A stretch of 14,672 bases of DNA from Rhodobacterales bacterium CG2_30_65_12. GTDB lineage: Bacteria; Pseudomonadota; Alphaproteobacteria; Rhodobacterales; Rhodobacteraceae. This document shows, in pieces, positions 6,790 to 14,054 of the stretch (position 1 is the first letter of the stretch; each line of letters starts with the position of its first letter). The stretch is from assembly GCA_001873585.1 (NCBI GenBank), contig MNZL01000012.1, positions 1,708 to 16,379 on the forward strand. The letters run 5' to 3'. Below the pieces are notes generated by a model. It ran no database searches. It was not told where the DNA came from and was given only the letters and a program-made list of their open reading frames with translations. A program made the translations under genes and the position numbers.

Positions 6790-9444
6790 ATGCAGTTCTC
6801 GGTGCGGGGAACAGTGCGGACGGGTTACGACGCACTCGATCATGCGATCAGCGATCTGAAGATCTTGCAGGCGGGCGATACCGTCACCGTATTCGCCAGT
6901 TCGGGGGAGAATGGCGGGTTGGCGAGCTTTGCCCTGCCTGGCGCCGGCACCGCAACGCTGGTCGATTCCGCATTCTATAACCCGGCCTGGGGGCCAGGAA
7001 TCGGCCCCGACCTGGCGCTGATCGACGATGGTTGGGGCGGTGCGCTCGCGGTGTTCGGGATGACCGGTGCCACCCGGCTCGGCGCGTTTTCCGTTGCGCT
7101 CGATGGCACGATCGGCATGGTGACGTATCTCGACGGGCTGGTTTCCGGGCTTACCCACCCCGACGCGCTTGGCCTCAGCACAAGTGGCGAGGTTGTCGTC
7201 GCCGGCACCGGCAGCGGCTTTTCGAGCTACGCCGCCAGCGGCACGGAGCTTGGCCTCACGGGCGTCGTGGCCGACGATGCCGAGGCGCTGATCGAGAGCG
7301 TTTCGGCTTTTACCGGGGTCGAGGTGGCTGGCAACCAATTCATCGTCGCCGGGTCCGATACCGAGTTTGGGATTACTGCCTATCAGCAGACCGAGAGCGG
7401 CCTTTTGCGCACCGATGTGAGCGGGCCGGAGCAGGGTGTGGGGCTGATGGTGCCCACCGATATCGCCACAACCGAGGTTGGCCAGGTCGATTACGTCATC
7501 GTCGCCACGGCGATGAACGCCAATGGTGCGCTCAGCGTTTTCCAGCTTGGTGCCGATGGCACCCTCACCGCCACCGACCATGTGCTCGACATGCTCGACA
7601 CCCGCTTTGGCGGGGTGCAGAGCGTGGAGGTGATCGAGCATAACGGCGTGAGCTTCGTGGTGGCAGGCGGCGGCGATGACGGGCTATCGCTCTTCGTGCT
7701 GCTGCCCGGCGGGCAACTCCAGCTGATCGACACCATTACCGACAGCCTGTCCACCGGCCTTGCCAACGTCTCGGCCATCGCCGGCGCCTCGATCGGCAAC
7801 AGCCTGCGCCTGCTCGTAGCCTCGCAATCCGAGGGCCGGCTCACCGATCTGGCCGTCGATCTCTCCTCGCTCGGCACGCAGGGGCTCGCCGCTGCCGGAG
7901 GCGATACCCTTTCCGGCGCGTCCGGCGACGATATTCTCGTCGGACAAGGGGGTGACGACACGCTGAGCGGCGGCCAAGGCGATGATATCCTCGTCGATGG
8001 CGGTGGCAGCGATACCCTGACCGGCGGGCTTGGGCGCGATACCTTTGTGCTGCGTGCCGATGGTGCGACCGACACGATCACCGATTTCAACCCGGCGTTC
8101 GACCAGCTCGATCTCGCGTCCTGGCCTATGTTTCACGATCCCGGCAGCCTCGATATTGCCGCAACGTCCTATGGCGCGGTAATTACCTGGCGGACCGAGA
8201 CGCTCATCGTGCGCAGCGCTGCCGGTGGCCCGCTCGATATCGCCGCCCTGCGCGCCAGCGTGGTGCAGGGGATCAACCGGCCGATGGATCTTTCCGGCAC
8301 CGCCTTTCCCGACGACCGGGCGTATGACATCACCGGCACCGATGGCGATGATGTGATTTTCGGCGGCCCGGGCAGCCAGACCATCATGCCGGGGCTCGGC
8401 AACGATACGATCTATGCCGGCGACGGCGACGACGTGATCCTCAGCGGTAGTGGTGCCAACAGCGTCTATCTCGAGGCGGGAAACGATAAATACACCGATG
8501 CCGCCGCTTCCGCGCCCGAAGACGGCGACACGGTGTATGGCGGCGCGGGCAACGACGACATCACCACCGGCGCGGGTGCCGATATGATCTTTGGTGGCGC
8601 GGGCGACGATGTGATCCGCAGCGGCGACGGCAACGATGTGGTCGACGGCGGCGGCGGTGACGATAGCTTGTATGGCGATGCCGGCAACGACACCCTGCAT
8701 GGCGACGTGGGCCGCGATGTGCTTCACGGCGGCGACGGCGACGACTGGCTCGACGGTGGCACAGCGGACGATAACTTGTATGGCGAAGCCGGCAACGACA
8801 CGTTGCTCGGCGACGACGGCAACGATTGGCTCGACGGTGGCATCGGCCTTGATCTTTTGCGCGGCGGAATTGGCAACGATACGCTCTATGGGGGCGACGA
8901 CGACGACAAGCTTTTTGGCGACGACGGTGACGACCTGCTTATCGGCGGCCCCGGTAACGATGTTCTGGTCGGCGGTGCCGGCACCGATCGGCTCTTCGGT
9001 GAGGATGGCAATGACCGGCTTTTAGCCACCAGCGGGCGGCGTAACGTGCTCAACGGTGGTGCCGGCGACGATATCGCTCGCGGCGGACGGTTGATCGACT
9101 TCCTGTATGGCGAGGATGGCGCCGACAAGCTGTTCGGCGGGCGCGGCCGCGACCGTGTGTTTGGTGGCGACGGGAACGATATGCTGAACGGCGGCGGCGG
9201 AAATGACCGTCTGGCAGGCGGCGCCGGGGAAGACACGTTTCGGTTCTTCCGCAAGTCCGGCAAGGACAGGGTGGTAGACTTCGACTCGGCGCAAGACACC
9301 CTGCGCCTGACCGGGATCGGGCAAGCAAATGTGGATCTGCACGATACCAAGGCCGGGCTGGTGGTGGACTGGCACACGGGCTCGGTGCTGCTGCTCGGGC
9401 TCGACGCCGACGATCTGAGCCTGTCGATGATCTGGTTCGGCTGA
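6790..9444 (+). CDS. Large RTX calcium-binding protein with propeller-like N-terminus
   Basis: This 884-residue protein is probably secreted by a type I system. It has no signal peptide, and its Gly/Asp-rich nonapeptide repeats (GGxGxDxUx) bind calcium and fold outside the cell. Residues 1-~365 contain recurring units such as FVVAGGGDDGLSLF, resembling blades of a lactonase-like beta-propeller. A short RTX block follows at ~370-416, then a cap-like module (DTFVLRADGATDTITDF..DQLDL) at ~417-500. A long RTX array occupies ~517-812, and a second cap (DTFRFF..KDRVVDFDSAQDTL) runs to the end, FG. Two array-plus-cap units in one chain suggest module duplication. The start ATG 6790 has a G-run 8 bases upstream inside a stem. 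Adhesin, enzyme or matrix roles are all possible; none can be assigned. It converges with the serralysin-like gene. Confidence 0.9.
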   Translation: MQFSVRGTVRTGYDALDHAISDLKILQAGDTVTVFASSGENGGLASFALPGAGTATLVDSAFYNPAWGPGIGPDLALIDDGWGGALAVFGMTGATRLGAFSVALDGTIGMVTYLDGLVSGLTHPDALGLSTSGEVVVAGTGSGFSSYAASGTELGLTGVVADDAEALIESVSAFTGVEVAGNQFIVAGSDTEFGITAYQQTESGLLRTDVSGPEQGVGLMVPTDIATTEVGQVDYVIVATAMNANGALSVFQLGADGTLTATDHVLDMLDTRFGGVQSVEVIEHNGVSFVVAGGGDDGLSLFVLLPGGQLQLIDTITDSLSTGLANVSAIAGASIGNSLRLLVASQSEGRLTDLAVDLSSLGTQGLAAAGGDTLSGASGDDILVGQGGDDTLSGGQGDDILVDGGGSDTLTGGLGRDTFVLRADGATDTITDFNPAFDQLDLASWPMFHDPGSLDIAATSYGAVITWRTETLIVRSAAGGPLDIAALRASVVQGINRPMDLSGTAFPDDRAYDITGTDGDDVIFGGPGSQTIMPGLGNDTIYAGDGDDVILSGSGANSVYLEAGNDKYTDAAASAPEDGDTVYGGAGNDDITTGAGADMIFGGAGDDVIRSGDGNDVVDGGGGDDSLYGDAGNDTLHGDVGRDVLHGGDGDDWLDGGTADDNLYGEAGNDTLLGDDGNDWLDGGIGLDLLRGGIGNDTLYGGDDDDKLFGDDGDDLLIGGPGNDVLVGGAGTDRLFGEDGNDRLLATSGRRNVLNGGAGDDIARGGRLIDFLYGEDGADKLFGGRGRDRVFGGDGNDMLNGGGGNDRLAGGAGEDTFRFFRKSGKDRVVDFDSAQDTLRLTGIGQANVDLHDTKAGLVVDWHTGSVLLLGLDADDLSLSMIWFG
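8659..8841 (+). repeat. Recent duplication inside the RTX array
   Basis: The stretch starting at 8659 (GACGATAGCTTGTATGGCGA) recurs at 8767 with very few changes, 108 bases or four nonapeptides later. The end of the unit (TGGCTCGACGGTGGC) recurs only 81 bases apart (8746 and 8827). The second copy has therefore lost one nonapeptide. Elsewhere the array shows only loose similarity at DNA level, so this copy is younger. Confidence 0.6.
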
Positions 9445-9462
9445 GCGCGCCGCAGCGGTGCC

Positions 9463-9476
9463 GGGCCAATCGGCCC
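9463..9476. terminator. Possible bidirectional hairpin between convergent genes
   Basis: GGGCC (9463-9467), loop AATC, GGCCC (9472-9476) sits in the 37-base gap between the tails of the two RTX genes. It is GC-rich and central, but neither side has a T-run, so termination is only a suggestion. Confidence 0.3.
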
Positions 9477-9481
9477 ACCCG

Positions 9482-10909
9482 TCAGATCAGGATCGCAGCG
9501 TCGAGTCCGGCGGTGTCGGTCACGCCCACGAGCAGCACACTGTTGCCACCGCCAAATCGCCAGATCAGGCCGTCGCTGCCATCCAACGCCATCGTCACGA
9601 TCTCGGCCGCCGTTTTCGGTGCGCCGCCCCAAAGCGCGGGATCGAAGCGCAAACCATCTTCGACAACGGAAAAATCCTCGATCCGATCGTGCCCGGGGCG
9701 CGCATTGAACACGAATGTATCGGCATCAACGCCGCCGAACAGCCTGTCATCACCCTTGCCGCCATTCAACCGATCCGCGCCGGCACCGCCACGCAGCGTG
9801 TCATAGCCACCTTGGCCACGCAAGATATCCGCCCCGTCACCGCCAAAGAGCGTATCACGCCCGGTGCGTCCGATGAGGGTGTCGTCTCCTGCATGGCCCC
9901 TGATCTTGTCGTTTCCGCCACCGGCGAAAAGGCGATTATCGACATCATTGCCGACGAGCCTGTCATTTCCCCGCCCGCTGCGGGCGTTCTCGATCACCAC
10001 CCCGGCGGCGATGGTGAAGCCACCGACAATACCATTGACAGCCGAAATGAAGCCGCCACCGCCGCGCTCGTAGTTCAGCGTAGCCCCGTGCAGATCAATC
10101 TTCACGCCGCGCGCGCCCTGATACTCGATCGTGTCGGTGCCGCCGGTATCCCAGATCGCCTTGTAGCCGGTGCCGTTCTGGTTCGCACCGGGAAGGGTAT
10201 AGACGGAATCGCCTGCCGCCACAGAGGCGTTGGCGCCATACTTGTTCTGGAGCACGGCGATATCGAGCGGGCTCGGGCCGATCTCGTAACCGAAATTCCA
10301 GAACCCCTTGGCGTCGGCCGAGGTGCCGACCGGCCCGGCGTAGAAGCCGGAATTGTAGCTCATCGTGGTAAACACGCCCTGGTTCAACAGATCGGGGCCG
10401 AGCTGGTATGAGCCGTAACTCACGCCATCGAGCACTGTCGACCCGCCGCCATCATCGAACGGATGGGCAAGGCCAAGGCCGTGCAGGAGCTCGTGCACGA
10501 TGGTCACGAACCCATAGCCGCCGACTGAGAGGTCGCCGCCCGGCGCGCGGTCCCAGTTCTGGCCGTTGAACATGGCATTGCCGGCGGCCGGTTCGCCCGG
10601 TGGGTTCATCCAGCCGAGGGTGCCATTGCCAAGCTGGCGGTCCATTTCCCCGTTTGTATCGAGCCCGATCACGAAATCCGCCGCAGTCCGGTTCGAGACC
10701 TGGACAAAATCAATGTTGGCCACCGCCTCGATCAACTCGAAGGCGCGCATGAACTGGGCGATCTCGTAGGAATTGAACGCCTCGGTGGTGTAGCGGTAGC
10801 CATAACCGTCAGCCACCCGCGCACCGCCAGGGGCAAAGAAGACCTCGATCATATTGTTCCCAGGCACGCGCGTGCCCCAATCGATCGCGTTCAGCGGGGT
10901 GCTTACCAT
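9482..10909 (-). CDS. Serralysin-type RTX metalloprotease (M10)
   Basis: This 475-residue zinc endopeptidase is of the metzincin M10 (serralysin) type and is expected to be secreted by a type I system and to be active only with calcium. The zinc site HELLHGLGLAH at 139-149 fits HExxHxxGxxH exactly, with Glu140 as the catalytic base, and the Met-turn TTMSYN has its Met at 183. The DIAVLQNKYGAN segment (~216-227) is typical of the end of the catalytic domain. RTX nonapeptides occupy ~312-395, followed by a C-terminal cap (DTFVF..HDRIEDF) like that of the neighbouring RTX protein, and the protein ends ...AAILI. No signal peptide is present and the propeptide is very short. AGGAG (complement of 10918-10922) lies 8 bases before the ATG, and a promoter-like pair is at 10940-10967. 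No dedicated inhibitor or HlyB/HlyD transporter gene is adjacent. Confidence 0.93.
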   Translation of the reverse strand: MVSTPLNAIDWGTRVPGNNMIEVFFAPGGARVADGYGYRYTTEAFNSYEIAQFMRAFELIEAVANIDFVQVSNRTAADFVIGLDTNGEMDRQLGNGTLGWMNPPGEPAAGNAMFNGQNWDRAPGGDLSVGGYGFVTIVHELLHGLGLAHPFDDGGGSTVLDGVSYGSYQLGPDLLNQGVFTTMSYNSGFYAGPVGTSADAKGFWNFGYEIGPSPLDIAVLQNKYGANASVAAGDSVYTLPGANQNGTGYKAIWDTGGTDTIEYQGARGVKIDLHGATLNYERGGGGFISAVNGIVGGFTIAAGVVIENARSGRGNDRLVGNDVDNRLFAGGGNDKIRGHAGDDTLIGRTGRDTLFGGDGADILRGQGGYDTLRGGAGADRLNGGKGDDRLFGGVDADTFVFNARPGHDRIEDFSVVEDGLRFDPALWGGAPKTAAEIVTMALDGSDGLIWRFGGGNSVLLVGVTDTAGLDAAILI

Positions 10910-10939
10910 GACACGCTCTCCTGTTCTGCCGAGGCGAGT

Positions 10940-10967
10940 AACCTAACGCACCGCAGGCCGAAGGCAA
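10940..10967 (-). promoter_or_regulatory. Promoter candidate for the metalloprotease
   Basis: On the minus strand TTGCCT (10962-10967), a 16-base spacer and TAGGTT (10940-10945) form a fair sigma70-like pair 30 bases before the protease start and just upstream of its AGGAG ribosome binding site. Confidence 0.35.
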
Positions 10968-10994
10968 GCCTCAAGCTGGTCGCCGCCGATGCCC

Positions 10995-11023
10995 TTGCAC
11001 CCCGCCGTGCGGCTGGATTAGAT
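10995..11023 (+). promoter_or_regulatory. Promoter candidate for the sulfotransferase
   Basis: TTGCAC (10995-11000), a 17-base spacer and TTAGAT (11018-11023) lie 29 bases before the ATG at 11053. Together with the opposing candidate at 10940-10967 this suggests that the 143-base gap holds back-to-back promoters. Confidence 0.3.
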
Positions 11024-11052
11024 CGGCCCCGACACCGACCGGGGCATACGCC

Positions 11053-12165
11053 ATGAAAGCAATCATCCATATCGGCCACCACAAGACGGGCACCACCTCG
11101 CTGCAGAGCTTTCTCGCGGTGAACTGGGCGCGCCTGCTCGCCGCCGGCATTCTGTACCCCTGGATCGAGTCCGAGGGCGCCGCCTGGGGCCAGGCCCAGC
11201 TCTTGCGGGGTGAAGCGGTTGATCCAGAGCTGCTGCCCGCAAGTCTGCGCGAACCGCACAACGGCATGGCCTTCCGCATGCTCGCCAAGGCCCTGCCCGA
11301 GCGCAACGTGCCGCCGCATCACCGCAATACGCCGATGTTGCCGATGATGCTGCGCGCGATCCGGAATCAGGCCGAGCTGCTCGAGCCGGAAGTGATGGTA
11401 TTCTGCTCCGAGGTGATGGGGCATTTCGGGATCGACGCGCCGGACCTGATCGACACGCTCGCCGAACCGCTCGACGGGGCCGAATTGGTGCTGCACGTCA
11501 CCCTGCGCCGGCCCGACGATCACCTCGTTGCCTGGCATGGCCAGGAGCTCTGGTTCGGCGCGCCGCGCCCGGCTCTGTCAAACCCGGTGAGCAACCCGTT
11601 CGAGGGGGTTCACTTCGATTACCGCGCGATGATCGAGCCTTGGCTTGAGCGCATGCCAGGCATCGCTCCACACATCCGGGCCCACCGCGCGATGATGCGG
11701 GCAGGCGGGTCGATCACCGATTTCTTTACCCGGTCGGGCCTTGCTCTGCCCGAAGGCGCGGCCGAGGTTCCGGTGATGAACCCGAGCCTGCCGCGGGCGT
11801 TCTACCCGCTGATGCGCGCCGCCAACGCCGCGCTGCCGCGCCCCGCCGCCCGCAGCCTCGGGCCCGACCTTGTGCACATCGCTGGCATGCTCGCGCTGCC
11901 TGCCCCCGACGAGATCGAGTTCTTCGGCCCCGCGCGGCGGGCGGAGATGGTCGAGCGCTTCGCCCCGATCCATGACTGGCTGGCCGGGATTTCCGGCGGT
12001 CCGTTGTTTGACGATCTCGATGAGATCGCCCGCACCCGCCCAGTAAGCGAAGACGAAGCCCTGGCCCAGGTGCTTGGCACCCTCACCTCCGATCACATCG
12101 CGGGCTTCTCGAACCCTGCGGTGCGCCGCTTCGTTGCCGATCTCAAGCAGGGCCGCGCGGGTTGA
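11053..12165 (+). CDS. PAPS-dependent sulfotransferase-like protein
   Basis: This 370-residue cytoplasmic protein has the hallmarks of a sulfotransferase, which moves sulfate from PAPS to a hydroxyl or amine. The 5'-phosphosulfate loop GHHKTGTTSLQ is at residues 8-18, directly after a first beta strand (KAIIHI). A second strand, ELVLHVTLRRPDDHLVAWHGQ, holds the Arg (around 152) expected to contact the 3'-phosphate, although the usual Ser a few residues later is not obvious. The C-terminal half resembles nothing I can name. ATG 11053 is the first start and is preceded by GGGG. Its stop at 12163-12165 overlaps the first ATG of the broken ATP-grasp gene by one base, where a deletion or insertion junction must lie. 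Given the nearby exporter, a surface-glycan target is plausible but unproven. Confidence 0.75.
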   Translation: MKAIIHIGHHKTGTTSLQSFLAVNWARLLAAGILYPWIESEGAAWGQAQLLRGEAVDPELLPASLREPHNGMAFRMLAKALPERNVPPHHRNTPMLPMMLRAIRNQAELLEPEVMVFCSEVMGHFGIDAPDLIDTLAEPLDGAELVLHVTLRRPDDHLVAWHGQELWFGAPRPALSNPVSNPFEGVHFDYRAMIEPWLERMPGIAPHIRAHRAMMRAGGSITDFFTRSGLALPEGAAEVPVMNPSLPRAFYPLMRAANAALPRPAARSLGPDLVHIAGMLALPAPDEIEFFGPARRAEMVERFAPIHDWLAGISGGPLFDDLDEIARTRPVSEDEALAQVLGTLTSDHIAGFSNPAVRRFVADLKQGRAG

Positions 12166-12990
12166 TGCGAAAGCGCGACAGGAGCCGTGCCCCGACCGCA
12201 ACCACCGGCAAGCCGACTGTGGCCGTGCTTACGCTGGGGATCTCCAACTCGGCCTGTTTCGAGCATTCCTTTCTCGCCGACCAGATCGGCGTGGAGCTTT
12301 TCGAAGGCCATGATCTGCGCGTGGTCGATGGCCGCGTGGCGATGCGCACGACTCAAGGTTATCAACCGATCGACGTGCACTATCGTCGGGTTGACGACGA
12401 TTTTCTCGACTCGCTCAATGTCAACCCCGAGCGCCAGCTTGGCGTTCCGGGGGTCATGGATGTTTACCGCGCCGGGGGCATCACCCTCACCAACGCCCCT
12501 GGCACCGGCAGCGCAGACGACAAGGCGATTTACAGCTAAATGCCCGAGATCGTGGAATTTTTACACCGGCGAGCGACCGATCCTTGAAAACATGCCCACC
12601 TGGCGTTGTTCCGAGCCGGGGGCGCTGGCCCATGTGCTCGACCATCTCGAAGATCTGGTGGTGAAGGAGGTGCAAGGCTCCGGCGGCTACCACATGCTGA
12701 TCGGACCGATGGCGACGAAGAAAGACATCGCAACTTTCCGCCGTGAATTGAAAGCGCACCCTGGCAATTACATTGCCCAGCCCACGCTCAGCCTCTCCAC
12801 CATGCCGATCTTCACCCGCGCCGGGCTGAGCCCGCGCCACGTCGATCTGCGGCCCTTCGTGCTGGTCAGTCCGGGCAAAATTTCCATCACGCCGGCTGGG
12901 CTTACCCGGGTTGCGATCAAGCAAGGCTCGCTCGTGGTGAACTCGTCACAAGGAGGTGGCACCAAGGATACCTGGGTGCTGGAGGCTTGA
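12166..12990 (+). pseudogene. Broken circularly permuted ATP-grasp gene
   Basis: This is the remnant of a circularly permuted type 2 ATP-grasp protein (DUF404/DUF407 family), predicted to be an amidoligase-like enzyme acting with alpha-E, transglutaminase-like and proteasome-type partners. Family proteins are about 470 residues; only the last ~275 codons survive. The recognisable part opens at GKPTVAVLTLG and runs through HYRRVDDDFLD, GVPGVMDVYRAGG and NAPGTGSADDKAIYS. It then hits TAA at 12537-12539, where the family expects Tyr (TAC) before MPEIVEF. Shortly after, a run of five Ts at 12558-12562 has one T too many and shifts the frame. In the new frame the protein resumes as YTGERPILENMPTWRC, then VVKEVQGSGGYHML, RHVDLRPF and VVNSSQGGGTKDTWVLEA with stop at 12990. 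Three independent lesions make function very unlikely. The long conserved stretches suggest the decay is recent. Confidence 0.88.
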
Positions 12991-12994
12991 TGCG

Positions 12995-13309
12995 ATGCCG
13001 GGCAAGAGGGCAAACGGCCTGTTCTGGATGTATCGCTATCTTGAGCGGGCGGAAAACACAGCGCGTCTGATCGAGCCCGGTCAGCGCATCGCCCTCACCC
13101 GGTTGGGGTCGACCGTAGACGAATGGCGCTCCGTGCTGCAAACCGCCGACGCCTGCGATGGTAACGACCTTTACCACGATGCCAAGCGCCTGAAGCTCGG
13201 CCACCCGTGCCGGATCGAGGCCGACGATCCCTATAATTCCGCTATCAGCGAGGGCTGGGGCGAGGCGCTGCGCCGCGCGCTCGACAGCTTGCCGCGCTTC
13301 GAGCTTTAG
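12995..13309 (+). pseudogene. Alpha-E / proteasome-type protease fusion remnant
   Basis: This 104-codon ORF seems to be a deletion fusion of two genes. Residues 1-~55 (GKRANGLFWMYRYLERAENTARL, read here as a family hallmark, through DEWRSVLQTA) match the N-terminus of alpha-E (DUF403) proteins, which are normally ~310 residues. Residues ~58-104 (LKLGHPCRIEADDPYNSAIS, then GWGEALRRALDSLPRFEL) look like the C-terminus of proteasome-type proteases, normally ~245 residues. The join is near 13157-13170 and stays in frame. In related bacteria the order is ATP-grasp, alpha-E, transglutaminase-like, protease, so about 2 kb appears to be missing here. GGAGG at 12981-12985, 9 bases before ATG 12995, is intact, so the small chimera may still be translated. 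It has neither a catalytic Thr nor a complete alpha-E helical bundle, so I treat it as a pseudogene. Confidence 0.72.
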
Positions 13310-13318
13310 CGGTCGGGC

Positions 13319-13466
13319 TCAGACCTGTTTTGCCTGCCGTCGGGGCGACCAGATCCCGCGCACCACCGGCCTGCCGCCCGCCTGAAGGGATGACGGTGCC
13401 GTCGATCACGTCGTCGGGCAACGCGATCCGGGCATTGGTGAAAGTCATCGCAAGCGAGGGCGGCAT
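13319..13466 (-). pseudogene. phnM: phnM remnant: two ends with the middle lost
   Basis: This looks like the scar of alpha-D-ribose 1-methylphosphonate 5-triphosphate diphosphatase, a C-P lyase pathway enzyme of ~380 residues. On the minus strand the ORF starts at 13466 (or 13448), 12 bases after the phnN stop, and reads MTFTNARIALPDDVIDGTVI, the typical PhnM N-terminus. Metal-ligand motifs such as GLVELHTD are absent. Immediately after, a second frame reads GGRPVVRGIWSPRRQAKQV and stops at 13319-13321; this resembles a PhnM C-terminus. I infer a deletion of about 1 kb that left both ends out of frame. The N-terminal match is good; the C-terminal match is weaker. The remnant faces the protease tail with a 9-base gap. 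Confidence 0.6.
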
Positions 13467-13478
13467 TCGTCTGCGGGC

Positions 13479-14054
13479 TCAAGGCCGGGGCGCCTCAAGA
13501 TTGGTCGGCTGTGCGGCGCGGTCGAGTGCGTCAAGCAGCGCCCGCACCCCGCTGGCGACATCGCCGGAATTGTCGATCTCGATCACATGGCGCAGGCCAC
13601 CGGGCAAGGGCATGGCCGCCCGCGCAAGGCGCTCGGCGATATCATCCGCCGCTTCGCGCCCACGGGCGGCGAGCCGCTCGGCCAGCACCTCCCGCCGCGC
13701 GGTGATGTGGAGCACTACGAGAGCGGGAAACACCGCCTGCGCCTCGGCGAGTGCGGCGCGCGATCCGTTGAACATCGCGTCGCTCCCGGCCGCGAGCACA
13801 AGTTTGACGCTCGCCGGTATCCCGTAGGACATCCCGTGCGCCGTCCAGGTCAGCGCGAAATCGCCGCGTGCACGGCGGGCGTCAAATTCGGCTTGGGTCA
13901 CGCCCTCGAAATCCTCGCCGCCGGCCATCTCGGACCGGGTGATCACCCGGCGGACCAGATGCAGATCGGGCCGCTGCCGCGCGGCGATCCGCATCAGCGT
14001 GTCTTTTCCCGCGCCCGACGGGCCGACCACGGCATAGAGGCGTCCGGCGCTCAT
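13479..14054 (-). CDS. phnN: Ribose 1,5-bisphosphate phosphokinase PhnN
   Basis: PhnN makes PRPP from ribose 1,5-bisphosphate with ATP, feeding the C-P lyase product back to nucleotide synthesis. The protein has 191 residues, the family norm (~185). Walker A GPSGAGKD is at residues 11-18 directly after the first strand (LYAVV). HLVRRVITR, GGEDFEGVT, FALTWTAHGMSYGIP and the later VIEIDNSG are guanylate-kinase-like motifs conserved in PhnN. The start is the ATG at 14054, because the family N-terminus begins here and the stop of the preceding remnant overlaps it as ATGA; the open frame further upstream is not PhnN-like. It is the only phn gene in the window without visible damage, although its operon is wrecked and its usual promoter, upstream of phnK or earlier, is cut off by an IS element. 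Confidence 0.88.
   Translation of the reverse strand: MSAGRLYAVVGPSGAGKDTLMRIAARQRPDLHLVRRVITRSEMAGGEDFEGVTQAEFDARRARGDFALTWTAHGMSYGIPASVKLVLAAGSDAMFNGSRAALAEAQAVFPALVVLHITARREVLAERLAARGREAADDIAERLARAAMPLPGGLRHVIEIDNSGDVASGVRALLDALDRAAQPTNLEAPRP

Noticed and set aside
6067..7641. 524-codon minus-strand open frame across the ABC ATPase and RTX genes
   Set aside because: It spans two well-supported plus-strand genes and their gap, with no recognisable domain; high GC keeps the frame open.
8338..9228. Periodic DNA resembling a CRISPR or tandem-repeat array
   Set aside because: The 27-base period encodes RTX nonapeptides, there are no spacers and the repeats are imperfect at DNA level.
9458..10411. 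317-codon plus-strand open frame opposite the metalloprotease
   Set aside because: It is antisense to the protease RTX and catalytic regions, and its pseudo-repeats are the complement of the RTX codons.
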